From: an uncultured Faecalibacterium sp.
Lineage (GTDB): Bacteria; Bacillota; Clostridia; Oscillospirales; Ruminococcaceae
Direction: 5' to 3'
NCBI GenBank assembly: GCA_934548045.1
Contig: CAKTEM010000002.1
Coordinates: 62,001-126,000, forward strand
Length of the DNA: 64,000 nucleotides
Under the pieces are notes generated by a model, which had not been told where the DNA came from, did no database searches, and worked only from the letters and a program-made list of their open reading frames with translations. The position numbers and the translations under genes are program-made. Positions 49,588 through 58,042 of the stretch are shown here, one piece after another (positions within the stretch are counted from its first letter, which is position 1; each line of letters begins with the position of its first letter).

Positions 49588-50079
49588 TTATTTTGCAGGT
49601 TTCACAGTGGCAAGAATGGTCATTGCGCCGTCATGCAGAAAATCTGTCCACTGGCGCACAGCCGACTCCTTGCGCACCAGCACGCTGCCCTGATCCAGCC
49701 GGATATAGGTGATCTGGCTCTGGTCGATCTTCATCAGCCCGAGACGGCTGGCCGCCTCTTCGACGCTGGTGATGTTGGTCTTGCTGTTCAGCGCGCTGTT
49801 ATAGTATGTATATTGGCTCTGCTCGCTGACGAGCTGAGCTTTCGCATCCTGGATCTGGTCGTTCAGCTCCACCAGCTGGGATTCGCTCCACAGCAGGCTG
49901 ACCGCGAAACCAACCAGCAGTGCCAGCGATACCAGCTGAATGGCGTGCTGCATCGCTGCGCGGAACGGAGAGAGACGGCGTTTGCCGCCCGGCGCGACCC
50001 GGAGGGGTACCTTCTGCTGTGTCTGAGGTACCCTTCTGCGGCGTTGCGTCTCCGTTGCATCGTATGCTGCCTGACCCAT
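49588..50079 (-). CDS. ftsL: FtsL-like cell-division protein
   Basis: 163 residues: basic cytoplasmic N-terminus (residues 1-45, RRRRVPQTQQK), one helix (46-66: IQLVSLALLVGFAVSLLW), then an extracytoplasmic coiled coil (SQLVELNDQIQDAKAQLVSE). A short beta tail with ASRLGLMKID is typical of FtsL/FtsB. Position between rsmH and the PBP gene matches ftsL. Bridges FtsQ, FtsB and FtsW/FtsI. FtsL is poorly conserved, so the name rests on layout and synteny. Confidence 0.85.
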   Translation of the reverse strand: MGQAAYDATETQRRRRVPQTQQKVPLRVAPGGKRRLSPFRAAMQHAIQLVSLALLVGFAVSLLWSESQLVELNDQIQDAKAQLVSEQSQYTYYNSALNSKTNITSVEEAASRLGLMKIDQSQITYIRLDQGSVLVRKESAVRQWTDFLHDGAMTILATVKPAK

Positions 50080-50117
50080 GACGATCTCCTCCTCACTGTA
50101 TGCCGGGCGTCATTCGC

Positions 50118-51086
50118 TCAGCATTTTTCCAAAACTCGCAGGTGAGCCGACCGGCTGCGCCGGTTTTCTTCCAGCTCTTGCGTATTTGCTTCAATGGGCT
50201 TCCGGGTGATGAGCTTTGCCTTCGCCTTGCCGCCGCAGACGCAGACCGGGAATTCCGGCGGACAGGTGCAGGCCGTCGCCCAGCGGCGGAACTTGTTCTT
50301 TACCAGCCGGTCTTCCAGCGAGTGGAAGGTGATGACGCAGAGTCGTCCGCCCGGTGCCAGATGGTCGAACAGGGTGTTCAGACCCTCGTCCAGCGCGTCC
50401 AGCTCATGATTGACGGCGATGCGCAGGGCCTGAAATGTCCGGCGCGACGGGTTCTTGTTCTTCCGGCGTTCTGCCGGAGGCATCGCGCTTGCCACAATAT
50501 CGGCCAGCTGCAGCGTCGTCTCGATGGGAGAAGTTTCCCGTGCTTCCACGATCTTTCCGGCGATCTGCCAAGCGTAGGGCTCTTCGCCGTAGTCGCGCAG
50601 GATGCGCGCCAGCTCTTCCCGGCTCTCACTGTTCACGAGGTCGGCCGCCGTCTCGCCCTCCTGACTCATCCGCATATCCAGCGGAGCGTCTGCCCGGTAG
50701 GAGAAACCGCGTGCCGCATCGTCGAGCTGATGGCTCGAAACGCCGAGGTCGAGCAGTGCGCCATTGATTTTTTCAATGCCCAACTGCTCGAGGGCCTGTC
50801 CTGCATAGCGGAAGTTGATCTGCACAACGGTCGCCGGAAGTCCGGCCAGCCTTGCCCGTGCCGTCTCAACGGCGTCCGGGTCCTGATCCAGCGAGATGAG
50901 CCTGCCGCCCTTTTCCGGGTCGAGCCGGAGGGCGATCTGTTTCGAGTGGCCTGCGCCGCCGGCGGTGCCGTCCAGATAGGTTCCTGCCGGGTCGATGTTC
51001 AGCCCGTCCAGACACTCGTTCAGCAGCACAGGGATATGCTCAAACGAGGCCGGGTCGAACTGCGGATGGAGTTCTTCTGTTTCCAT
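50118..51086 (-). CDS. rsmH: 16S rRNA m4C1402 methyltransferase
   Basis: 322 residues from ATG 51086 (AAAGGAGG before it). SAM site YLDGTAGGAGHSKQIAL, FRYAGQ, DLGVSSHQLDDAARGFSY, SRRTFQALRIAVNHEL, ITFHSLEDRLVKNKF, all diagnostic of RsmH (MraW). Methylates N4 of C1402 in the P site of the small ribosomal subunit. It heads the division cluster; mraZ, which usually precedes it, is absent here. Driven by the promoter at 51181-51209. Confidence 0.96.
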   Translation of the reverse strand: METEELHPQFDPASFEHIPVLLNECLDGLNIDPAGTYLDGTAGGAGHSKQIALRLDPEKGGRLISLDQDPDAVETARARLAGLPATVVQINFRYAGQALEQLGIEKINGALLDLGVSSHQLDDAARGFSYRADAPLDMRMSQEGETAADLVNSESREELARILRDYGEEPYAWQIAGKIVEARETSPIETTLQLADIVASAMPPAERRKNKNPSRRTFQALRIAVNHELDALDEGLNTLFDHLAPGGRLCVITFHSLEDRLVKNKFRRWATACTCPPEFPVCVCGGKAKAKLITRKPIEANTQELEENRRSRSAHLRVLEKC

Positions 51087-51180
51087 AGTACCCCAGCCTC
51101 CTTTCGTAATTTTCGGAGTAATTGCACCGGCAGAGCGGCCTTTGTCCGGTATTCCGGACAAGCCCTGCTGATACAATTTT

Positions 51181-51209
51181 ATTGTAACAAATCACTGCCC
51201 TGATTGCAA
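51181..51209 (-). promoter_or_regulatory. Promoter of the dcw cluster
   Basis: Minus strand TTGCAA (51209-51204), 17 bp, TACAAT (51186-51181), 95 bp before rsmH. Confidence 0.72.
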
Positions 51210-51244
51210 GGTTTTTCACAGGGTTTTCTTCTTCAAAATGTGAC

Positions 51245-51286
51245 AAAAAAAGCCTCCGTGAACAGTCATTTTTGCTCACGAAGGCG
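51245..51286 (-). terminator. Intrinsic terminator after the rsmD/coiled-coil unit
   Basis: Minus strand GCCTTCGTGA pairs with TCACGGAGGC and T7 follows. It separates this unit from the dcw promoter. Confidence 0.88.
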
Positions 51287-51319
51287 TTGTTCTGATTCCC
51301 AGAGATTTTCAGTGCCGCG

Positions 51320-51781
51320 TCAATTGCCTTTTCGGGGGTTCTGACGCAGATTCGCCCGGACGCTCTTGACCTGAGCAGCATTTTCTGCCATGGTATCCTC
51401 GGTGGTCTTGAGCATATTATCGCAGTAATCCGTCACAGTCTGGCGGAGCGTCCGCGCCTCGTTCTGTGCCGCCGAGACGATCTCCGAAGCGCGCTGCTGT
51501 GCCGCTTTGACGATCTCGGCCTCACTGACAAGGATTCGGGCGCGCTCTTCCGCTTTTTTCACGATGGCCTGCGCCTGCGCGTTGGCCGAGTCGATGAGCT
51601 GGGAGCGGTCGCTGACGATGGACTGCGCCTGACGCAGTTCCACCGGGAGATTGGCGCGCACCTCATCCAGATAATCCCGGATCTGTTCCACGTCCACGAT
51701 CCGCTTGCCGCCGGACAGCGGCATCCCTGCGCTCTCTTCCAGAGCGTCTTCAATGGTATCCAAAAGCTCGTTTACGTTCAT
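51320..51781 (-). CDS. Coiled-coil protein of unknown function
   Basis: 153 residues from ATG 51781 (AGGAGGGGG before it). N-terminal segment MNVNELLDTIEDALEESAGM with a small SGGKRIVDVEQIRDYLDEVR motif. Then one long Ala/Glu/Arg/Gln coiled coil (about 55-140: ANAQAQAIVKKAEERARILV), like V-ATPase subunit H or DivIVA-like proteins. No membrane helix. It overlaps rsmD by 4 bp (ATGA). Proteins of this shape commonly follow rsmD/coaD in Clostridia; function not established, possibly cell-pole or division scaffolding. Confidence 0.8.
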   Translation of the reverse strand: MNVNELLDTIEDALEESAGMPLSGGKRIVDVEQIRDYLDEVRANLPVELRQAQSIVSDRSQLIDSANAQAQAIVKKAEERARILVSEAEIVKAAQQRASEIVSAAQNEARTLRQTVTDYCDNMLKTTEDTMAENAAQVKSVRANLRQNPRKGN

Positions 51782-52341
51782 GCTTGCTCCCCCTCCTGCG
51801 GCATGGGCTTGGTGTATTTCCACAACAGGACCTTGCCGTGTTTGTACTGTTTTTTCAGGGTCAGGCCGCCCACCTCAGCCGGCAGGACGATGCCCGTCTC
51901 ACTCTCGCAGAGGACGATGCCGCCGGGCGCGACGACCTTGTCCACTGCCGGAAGGATCGCTTCCAGCGTACCATTCCGGAACGGCGGATCCAGCAGAACG
52001 ATGTCAAACTGCTCGTGGCAGGCCGAGAGATACCGCGCAGCCTCGCCGATATTGACCCGGCTGCGGTCGAACACGCCGCAGTTCTTACAGTTTTTCATCA
52101 CGATGTTCACCGCGTCGCGGTTCTCGTCCAGAAAGACGCATCGTGCCGCGCCGCGAGACAGGGCCTCGATGCCCAGTTGTCCGCTTCCAGCGTACAGATC
52201 CAGCACCCGTGCGCCGGGCAGGTCGAACTGGACGACGCTGAACATCGCTTCCTTTACCTGATCGAGGGTCGGACGGGTCACATCGGTGCCGGGCAGAGCT
52301 TCGAGCCGTCTGCCGCGAGCTTCTCCTGCAATTACACGCAT
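51778..52341 (-). CDS. rsmD: 16S rRNA m2G966 methyltransferase
   Basis: 187 residues, normal length. MRVIAGEARGRRLEALPG start, RPTLDQVKEAMFSVV, SAM motif VLDLYAGSGQLGIEALSRGA, catalytic motif LLDPPFRNG. Modifies G966 of 16S rRNA. RBS AAAGGAGG. Its promoter is back to back with that of the flavoprotein gene. Confidence 0.95.
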   Translation of the reverse strand: MRVIAGEARGRRLEALPGTDVTRPTLDQVKEAMFSVVQFDLPGARVLDLYAGSGQLGIEALSRGAARCVFLDENRDAVNIVMKNCKNCGVFDRSRVNIGEAARYLSACHEQFDIVLLDPPFRNGTLEAILPAVDKVVAPGGIVLCESETGIVLPAEVGGLTLKKQYKHGKVLLWKYTKPMPQEGEQA

Positions 52342-52421
52342 GGGGTCAGCCTCCTTTATTTCTATCTCCGCCCTCCCGGAGAAGGACGGTCAAATGGTGT
52401 TTTTCTGCTTTGCATCTTTAT

Positions 52422-52450
52422 ATTATTGCTGGTATCCCCGTCATTGTCAA
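52422..52450 (-). promoter_or_regulatory. Promoter of rsmD
   Basis: Minus strand TTGACA (52450-52445), 17 bp, AATAAT (52427-52422). Confidence 0.6.
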
Positions 52451-52459
52451 GCCCGTTCC

Positions 52460-52488
52460 TTGCACCCCAGCCGACTTTATGCTAAAAT
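52460..52488 (+). promoter_or_regulatory. Promoter of the flavoprotein gene
   Basis: TTGCAC (52460-52465), 17 bp, TAAAAT (52483-52488); divergent from the rsmD promoter, with -35 boxes 9 bp apart. Confidence 0.65.
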
Positions 52489-52538
52489 CAGGTCAGTGCG
52501 CCGAGGGGATTTCCGGCGCAGGAAGGAGAGTATTTACT

Positions 52539-53159
52539 ATGAAAGTTCTGCTCATCAACGGCAGCCCCCACGCAAAGGGCTGTACCTACACCGCCCTGTC
52601 GCTCGTTGCAAGCGAGCTGAACGCTGTCGGCATCGAGACCGAGATTCTGAATGTCGGCACCAAGCCTGTCGGCGGCTGCATCGGCTGCGGCGGCTGTGCC
52701 TCCGGCAATGGCTGTGTCTTCGGCGGCATCGTCAATGAGGCCATCGAGAAGGCAAAGACTGCCGACGCCTTTGTGTTCGGCAGCCCGGTCCACTATGCTT
52801 CTGCTTCCGGCAACATGACCAGCTTCATGGACCGGCTGTCCTACGCAGGCGGAAAGTATCTGGCCTACAAACCTGCCGCTATCTGCTGCTCTGCACGCCG
52901 CGCCGGAACCACTACCACCCTCGACCAGCTGGTGAAGTATCCCCAGTTCTTCCACATGCCGCTGGTGAACGGTTCTTACTGGGCGATGGTGCATGGCTCC
53001 AACCCGGAGCAGGTGCTTCAGGATGAAGAGGGCTGTGCTGTCATGAAGGAGCTGGGCCGCAATATGGCATGGCTGCTCCAGTGCATCGAGGCCGGTAAAG
53101 CCGCAGGCATCAATCACCCCGAGAATCCTCGCCGCCCCATGACGAATTTTATCCGGTGA
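52539..53159 (+). CDS. Flavodoxin-like NAD(P)H-dependent oxidoreductase
   Basis: 206 residues from ATG 52539 (GGAAGGAGAG before it). Flavodoxin fold: phosphate loop LLINGSPHAKGCTYTALS binds FMN. A Cys-rich segment GGCIGCGGCASGNGCVF (about 47-63) resembles iron-sulfur flavoproteins of anaerobes but the spacing is tight and may only bind redox thiols. FGSPVHYASASGNMTSFMDR is the second FMN loop. Probably reduces quinones, nitro-compounds or azo dyes with NAD(P)H. Single gene with own promoter and terminator. Confidence 0.9.
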   Translation: MKVLLINGSPHAKGCTYTALSLVASELNAVGIETEILNVGTKPVGGCIGCGGCASGNGCVFGGIVNEAIEKAKTADAFVFGSPVHYASASGNMTSFMDRLSYAGGKYLAYKPAAICCSARRAGTTTTLDQLVKYPQFFHMPLVNGSYWAMVHGSNPEQVLQDEEGCAVMKELGRNMAWLLQCIEAGKAAGINHPENPRRPMTNFIR

Positions 53160-53168
53160 TTTTCTTCC

Positions 53169-53195
53169 GCTCCCACTCCGGTGGGAGCTTTTTTT
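53169..53195 (+). terminator. Intrinsic terminator after the flavoprotein gene
   Basis: GCTCCCAC-TCCG-GTGGGAGC with T7. Confidence 0.94.
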
Positions 53196-53254
53196 ATTGG
53201 CTTTCTGAATTTTTATTCAGAATCCGCTGAAATATCGGCTCAGAGCTTTTTTCG

Positions 53255-53282
53255 TTCACAACTTTGTGATAGGATATAAAAT
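53255..53282 (+). promoter_or_regulatory. Promoter of the GH2 gene
   Basis: TTCACA (53255-53260), 16 bp, TAAAAT (53277-53282), 29 bp before the start codon. Confidence 0.5.
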
Positions 53283-53310
53283 AAAGTATTGATGTCATGG
53301 AGAACAGGCG

Positions 53311-55698
53311 ATGGAACATTACGATTGGAACGACGGCTGGTTTTTCACCCCTACCTTTGACCCGGCGATCGTAAAGCCGGACTGCTCCGGGCTGGAGCTG
53401 GAGCCGGTGCGCATCCCCCACACCGTGAAAGTCCTGCCCTACAACTACTGCAACGAAAACGAGTACCAGCGGCTCTCGGGCTACCGACGGGAGTTTTTTG
53501 CCCCGAAGGAGTGGGAAGGCCGCACCGTTCTGCTCACCTTTGGAGCCGTTGCGCACGATGCCACCGTTTTCTGCAACGGGCGGCGTCTGTTCCATCACGC
53601 CTGCGGCTACACTGCTTTCACCGTTGACCTGACCGCCGCACTGCGCTTCGGCGAGAAGAATGTCGTCGCCATCCGGTGCGACAGCCGGGAAGATCTGAAC
53701 ATTCCACCCTTCGGCGGTCAGATCGACTATCTGACCTACGGCGGCATTTACCGCGCTGTTTCACTGGACATCAAAGAGCCTGCCTACCTGCGCGATATCT
53801 TCATTGAGGCAAAGGCAGAGGGCGATTTCCGCATTTACAGCTCCACCGTCGGCGAGACGGTCGGCTGTGCATTGCAGGCGGAGATCCGCAGCCCGGCCGG
53901 AAGCCGCGCGGTCTACACCGGCGAGCTGTCCATCCCCATCACCGGAACGCTGAACAGCGTCCATCCGTGGAGCATCGAGCATCCGTCGCTCTACACCCTG
54001 ACCGTCCGGCTCATCCGCCCGGGAACGAACGGCCTGCCCGACCGGGTTCTGGACGAAAAAAGCACCCGGTTCGGCTTCCGGACCATCCAGTTCGTCGCTG
54101 GCGGCCTGTACCTCAACGGCCAGCGCGTCAGCTTGCGTGGTCTGAATCGGCACCAGAGCCACGCCTATCAGGGCTACGCCATGCCCGACAGCATCCAGCG
54201 GCTGGACGCGCAGTTTTTGAAAAAGACGCTGGGCTGCAACGCCGTCCGCACCAGCCACTATCCGCAGAGCCCGGCCTTCCTCGATGCCTGCGACGAGATG
54301 GGCATCCTTGTGTTTGCCGAGATTCCCGGCTGGCAGTACATCGGCGACGAGTCGTGGAAAGCGCAGGCGTTGCAAAACTGCCGGGAGATGGTCTGCCAGT
54401 GCCGCAACCACCCCAGCATCTTCCTGTGGGGCGTCCGCATCAACGGCAGTGCTGACGATGAAGCGTTCTACAAGCGCACCAACGAGGCCGTCCGCCGTCT
54501 CGACCCGACCCGGCCCACCGCCGGCGCGCGCATCTCCCGGAAGAGCCAGCTGCTCGAGGACGTCTACGCCTACAACGATTACTCCTACAATGGCCGTGGT
54601 GCCGCCTGTGAGCCCCGCGCGGCGGTCACGCCCGACATCCGCAAAGGCTACCTCATCAGTGAGTTCGGCGGACAGAAATTTCCGGCCAAGGCCTTTGACG
54701 ATGAGCCGCACCGTCTGGCGCAGGCGTTGCAGTATGCCGCCGTCCTGAACGACTCCATCGCCCAGCAGGGCAATGCCGGCAGTTTCGGCTGGTGCATGGC
54801 CGACTACAACACCCACCGGGAATTCGGCAGCGGCGACCGCATCTGCTATCACGGCGTGATGGACATGTTCCGGAACCCGAAACTCTCCGCCGCCGTCTAT
54901 GCCAGCCAGAAAACGCCCCGTTCACCCTCGGATATCGTGTTGGAAGTCTCGTCCAGCATGGCTCTGGGCGACCATCCGGGTGGTTTTGCCGGTGCCTGCT
55001 GGGTGTTCACCAACGCCGAGAGCATCCGGCTCTACCGTGGAAACGACTTTATCGCCGAGTTCTCGCCCGACCGCCGGGGCCGGTTTGCCGCCCTGCCCCA
55101 TCCGCCGATTGAGATCTACGATTTCGTCGGCTCCCTCCTCGAAAAATACGAGGGGCTTGACCGCGCCCTTTCACCGCAGGTGGCCGCCATCCTGAACGAA
55201 ATGCGCCGGAACGAGCTGGAGTTGTCTCCCCTGTCCAAGGCCCGGATGCTGTCGCTCCGCCTGAACTGGAACGACCTGCTCCGGATGTACTATAAATATA
55301 TCGGCGTGCTGGGCTGTCCGGCGTCGGTCTATCGGTTCGAGGCCGTCTGGCATGGCCGTGCCGTCAAGACGGTCATCAAGGAACCGGTGCAGAGCGTCCG
55401 TCTTGAGTGCGTCGTCCACAATCCGATTTTGACCGACGGCCCCACCTGGGATTGCGCCGCCGTCAGCCTGCGCGCCATCGACCAGAACGGCAACCTTCTG
55501 CCCTACTGCGGCGAGGCCGTCCAGCTGAGCGTGGAAGGCCCCGTCTCCATCCTCGGCCCCAGTGTCGTACCCCTGCGCGGCGGCATGGCTGGAACCTATC
55601 TCGCCACTACCGGCGAGGCCGGACACGCTGTCCTCCACTGCAAGATGGAGGGTGCGCTGGACACCGAAGCGACGCTGACCATCCGCAAACGGGATTAA
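53311..55698 (+). CDS. Glycoside hydrolase family 2 protein with acid/base Glu replaced by Gly
   Basis: 795 residues. GH2 sugar-binding domain (about 25-175: SGYRREFFAPKEWEG, VFCNG, YGGIYRAVSL), Ig-like domain (180-265), TIM barrel (265-560: RGLNRHQSHAYQGYAMPD, VRTSHYPQSPAFLDACDEMG, RNHPSIFLWG). Then C-terminal domains, one Ig-like (about 690-795). No signal peptide, so it is intracellular. The nucleophile region ISEFGG keeps Glu451. The acid/base motif, normally INES or GNE, reads VRINGS, giving Gly379. Substrate class (beta-galactoside or beta-glucuronide) is open. Single gene, no transporter beside it. Confidence 0.88.
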   Translation: MEHYDWNDGWFFTPTFDPAIVKPDCSGLELEPVRIPHTVKVLPYNYCNENEYQRLSGYRREFFAPKEWEGRTVLLTFGAVAHDATVFCNGRRLFHHACGYTAFTVDLTAALRFGEKNVVAIRCDSREDLNIPPFGGQIDYLTYGGIYRAVSLDIKEPAYLRDIFIEAKAEGDFRIYSSTVGETVGCALQAEIRSPAGSRAVYTGELSIPITGTLNSVHPWSIEHPSLYTLTVRLIRPGTNGLPDRVLDEKSTRFGFRTIQFVAGGLYLNGQRVSLRGLNRHQSHAYQGYAMPDSIQRLDAQFLKKTLGCNAVRTSHYPQSPAFLDACDEMGILVFAEIPGWQYIGDESWKAQALQNCREMVCQCRNHPSIFLWGVRINGSADDEAFYKRTNEAVRRLDPTRPTAGARISRKSQLLEDVYAYNDYSYNGRGAACEPRAAVTPDIRKGYLISEFGGQKFPAKAFDDEPHRLAQALQYAAVLNDSIAQQGNAGSFGWCMADYNTHREFGSGDRICYHGVMDMFRNPKLSAAVYASQKTPRSPSDIVLEVSSSMALGDHPGGFAGACWVFTNAESIRLYRGNDFIAEFSPDRRGRFAALPHPPIEIYDFVGSLLEKYEGLDRALSPQVAAILNEMRRNELELSPLSKARMLSLRLNWNDLLRMYYKYIGVLGCPASVYRFEAVWHGRAVKTVIKEPVQSVRLECVVHNPILTDGPTWDCAAVSLRAIDQNGNLLPYCGEAVQLSVEGPVSILGPSVVPLRGGMAGTYLATTGEAGHAVLHCKMEGALDTEATLTIRKRD

Positions 55699-55828
55699 AT
55701 TTCGTCCTTTTACAACAGATTTGCACTCTGTTCAAAGTTTTATCATGGTTGGATGATATTCTAGGACACGAAGAACAACGACACGGCATTGATCCGCTGA
55801 TACTCGTCGATAAAGGAATGATATCTCT

Positions 55829-56224
55829 ATGAAAGAAAAATTTCGCCGTTTTATGATCGGCCGCTATGGCACCGATGGTCTGAATCAGTTTTTGAGCATC
55901 CTGTCTCTGGTTCTCATCCTGCTTGCTCTGCTGTTCCGGAACTCGTTCCTGACCCTGCTCGGCATTATTCCGCTGGGTCTGTGCTACTACCGCTCCCTGA
56001 GCCGGAATATCTCCAAACGCACCGAGGAGAACTATCAGTTCTACAACCTCAAAGACCGCATCACTAATAAGATCAACGGCCTGAAAGACCAGTGGGCGAA
56101 CCGGAAGCTCTACCACTACTACCGCTGCCCTCAGTGCCGTCAGAAGCTGCGTGTGCCGCGTGGACGCGGCCGCATCCAGATCTCCTGCCCTCGCTGCGGC
56201 ACCCAGTTCATCAAGAAGAGCTGA
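55829..56224 (+). CDS. Small membrane protein with zinc ribbon
   Basis: 131 residues. Two helices in residues 20-56 (FLSILSLVLILLALLF, FLTLLGIIPLGLCYY), a charged linker, and a C-terminal zinc ribbon with CPQC and CPRC (about 101-125; RVPRGRGRIQISCPRCGTQF). RBS AAAGGAATG. The DUF5685 gene follows by 3 bp and a J-domain gene comes next, so the three may work together at the membrane. Function unknown. Confidence 0.82.
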   Translation: MKEKFRRFMIGRYGTDGLNQFLSILSLVLILLALLFRNSFLTLLGIIPLGLCYYRSLSRNISKRTEENYQFYNLKDRITNKINGLKDQWANRKLYHYYRCPQCRQKLRVPRGRGRIQISCPRCGTQFIKKS

Positions 56225-56227
56225 GCC

Positions 56228-57070
56228 ATGTTCGGTTATGTGATACCCAATCAGGCCGCGCTCTCGCCCGAGGCACAGGCACGTTACCGCACCGCCTACT
56301 GTGGGCTCTGCCGCCGCATCGGTGCTTTGCACGGCCTGCGCGGTCGGCTGACGTTGAGCTATGACCTGACCTTTCTGAACCTGCTCCTTTCCAGCCTGTA
56401 CGAGGGCGAAAGCGAGTGCATCCGGGGCTCTTCCCACTGCCCGGTGCATCCCATCCGGAAGACCAACTGGCGTTCCAGCGCACCGACCGATTACTGTGCC
56501 GATCTTAGCGTTGCGCTCCACTACTACAACGCCGAGGATAAGTGGAAGGACGACCACAGCCTCATCGGGCTTGGGTTCGAGAAGATGCTTGCTGACCCGA
56601 CGAAAGCTGCTGCCAGCCGCTGGCCGCGCCAGTGCAACGCTATCCGCGCCTGTCTCGACAAGCTGGCCGAGTACGAAGCCGCCGGGAGTGAAGACCTCGA
56701 CGCTGTATCCGGCTGTTTTGGTGACCTGATGGCGGAGCTGTTCGATTATCAGCAGGACCACTGGTCGCCAGAGCTGCGGAACATCGGGTTCCACCTCGGG
56801 AAGTACATCTACCTGTTGGACGCTTACGACGACCTCGAGCGTGACAAGTGCAAAGGCAGCTACAACCCGTTGAAGACCCTCAGCGAGCAGCCCGGCTACG
56901 AGGACGAGATGAAAGAGATCTTCGAGCTGCTGCTTGGCAGCTGCGCCCGGAGCTTTGAGCGTCTGCCCTGCGTGGAGGATGTCGACCTGCTCCGGAACAT
57001 CCTGTACTCCGGCGTGTGGCTCAAATACAACTGCAAAAATGCCAAGCGCGAAAAAAATTCCGCCCAGTGA
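56228..57070 (+). CDS. DUF5685 family protein
   Basis: 280 residues. Starts MFGYVIPNQAALSPEAQARY followed by YRTAYCGLCRRIG, the Cys pair that marks DUF5685 (name from memory). Further Cys and His at SSHCPVHP and DYCADLSVALHYYNAEDK; helical throughout with LDAYDDLERDK near 195, an Asp-rich motif that recalls terpenoid-synthase-like helical folds (only a resemblance). No membrane helix. It lies 3 bp after the zinc-ribbon gene and upstream of a J-domain gene. Function unknown. Confidence 0.82.
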   Translation: MFGYVIPNQAALSPEAQARYRTAYCGLCRRIGALHGLRGRLTLSYDLTFLNLLLSSLYEGESECIRGSSHCPVHPIRKTNWRSSAPTDYCADLSVALHYYNAEDKWKDDHSLIGLGFEKMLADPTKAAASRWPRQCNAIRACLDKLAEYEAAGSEDLDAVSGCFGDLMAELFDYQQDHWSPELRNIGFHLGKYIYLLDAYDDLERDKCKGSYNPLKTLSEQPGYEDEMKEIFELLLGSCARSFERLPCVEDVDLLRNILYSGVWLKYNCKNAKREKNSAQ

Positions 57071-57092
57071 GGTGGATATTTTTTCGTTTTGC

Positions 57093-57121
57093 TTGATTTT
57101 TAGGATACAGTCCGGTAGACT
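57093..57121 (+). promoter_or_regulatory. Promoter of the J-domain gene
   Basis: TTGATT (57093-57098), 17 bp, TAGACT (57116-57121), 56 bp before the start codon. Confidence 0.5.
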
Positions 57122-57176
57122 AGAAGATACTGTGCGGCAGGGCCGCACCACTAGAGAGATGTGAGGAAGTAGATCC

Positions 57177-57920
57177 ATGAGAGATCCTTATGAGGTGCTG
57201 GGTATCCAGCGCGGCGCAAGCGATGAAGAGATCAAAAAGGCATACCGCGCCAAATGCAAACGTTGGCATCCTGACCTGAACCCCAACGACCCGACGGCGG
57301 AAGAGCACTTCAAAGAGGTGCAGGCCGCTTATGATGCCATCACCAAGGGCGATACCGGCCCCCAGATGAATGGCGGCTACGGTCAGCAGGGTTATTACAA
57401 TAATCCCTATGGCAGTTACCAGCAGCAGAGCTACGGCCAGCAGAACGGCTACAACAGCGGTTTCGATGGCTTTGACGGTTTCGACCCGTTTGGTTTCGGC
57501 TTTGGTTTTGGCGGCTATCAGCAGCAGGGCGGCGCAAGCTATTCCAGTTCGGACAGCCCCGAAATGCAGGCTGCGCGGAACTTCGTTGCCAGCGGACGGT
57601 ATGCCGAGGCGCGCCGCGTCCTTGACGGGATGAACAGCCGGAGTGCGCGGTGGTATTATCTCTCCTCTCTGGCGAATCAAGGTCTGGGCAAGAGCATCGA
57701 CGCCTTGCAGGACGCACGCCGTGCCGTTCAGCTTGACCCCAACAACACCGAATACCAGATGCACCTGCGCCGGATGCAGAATCCCGGCCAGACCTACCGC
57801 ACCCAGACCACCTATGCACAGCCGGGCGGTATCCTCCGCTGGTGCTGGAGCATGATTTTGCTGAATCTGCTCTGTAACTGCTGTTGTGGCGGCGGTCGCT
57901 TCTTCTATCGGCCCTTCTAA
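57177..57920 (+). CDS. J-domain protein with Gln/Gly/Tyr-rich linker and Cys-rich C-terminus
   Basis: 247 residues. J-domain 1-62 ([20 protein letters not shown], with the HPD motif in RWHPDLN) that stimulates a DnaK ATPase. Residues 65-125 are low-complexity Gly/Tyr/Gln/Asn ([25 protein letters not shown]), then two TPR-like helices pairs ([38 protein letters not shown]). The end is hydrophobic with a Cys cluster ([16 protein letters not shown]), a possible membrane tether or acylation site. Paired with DUF5685, it may be a dedicated co-chaperone. Confidence 0.85.
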   Translation: MRDPYEVLGIQRGASDEEIKKAYRAKCKRWHPDLNPNDPTAEEHFKEVQAAYDAITKGDTGPQMNGGYGQQGYYNNPYGSYQQQSYGQQNGYNSGFDGFDGFDPFGFGFGFGGYQQQGGASYSSSDSPEMQAARNFVASGRYAEARRVLDGMNSRSARWYYLSSLANQGLGKSIDALQDARRAVQLDPNNTEYQMHLRRMQNPGQTYRTQTTYAQPGGILRWCWSMILLNLLCNCCCGGGRFFYRPF

Positions 57921-57937
57921 ATAAAACAAATATCAAG

Positions 57938-57982
57938 ACGACCAGAGCTTCCTGCTGCAAGGCACTTCGCTCTGGTCGTTTT
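57938..57982 (+). terminator. Intrinsic terminator after the J-domain gene
   Basis: ACGACCAGAGC (57938-57948) pairs with GCTCTGGTCGT (57969-57979), then TTTT. Confidence 0.85.
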
Positions 57983-57989
57983 CTCATAC

Positions 57990-58031
57990 AAAAATCCCAT
58001 GTCCGTACGATAATGTGCAGACACGGGATTT
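57990..58031 (-). terminator. Intrinsic terminator of the secreted-protein gene
   Basis: Minus strand AAATCCCGTGTC pairs with GACATGGGATTTTT. Confidence 0.8.
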
Positions 58032-58042
58032 GTTGCTATTCT

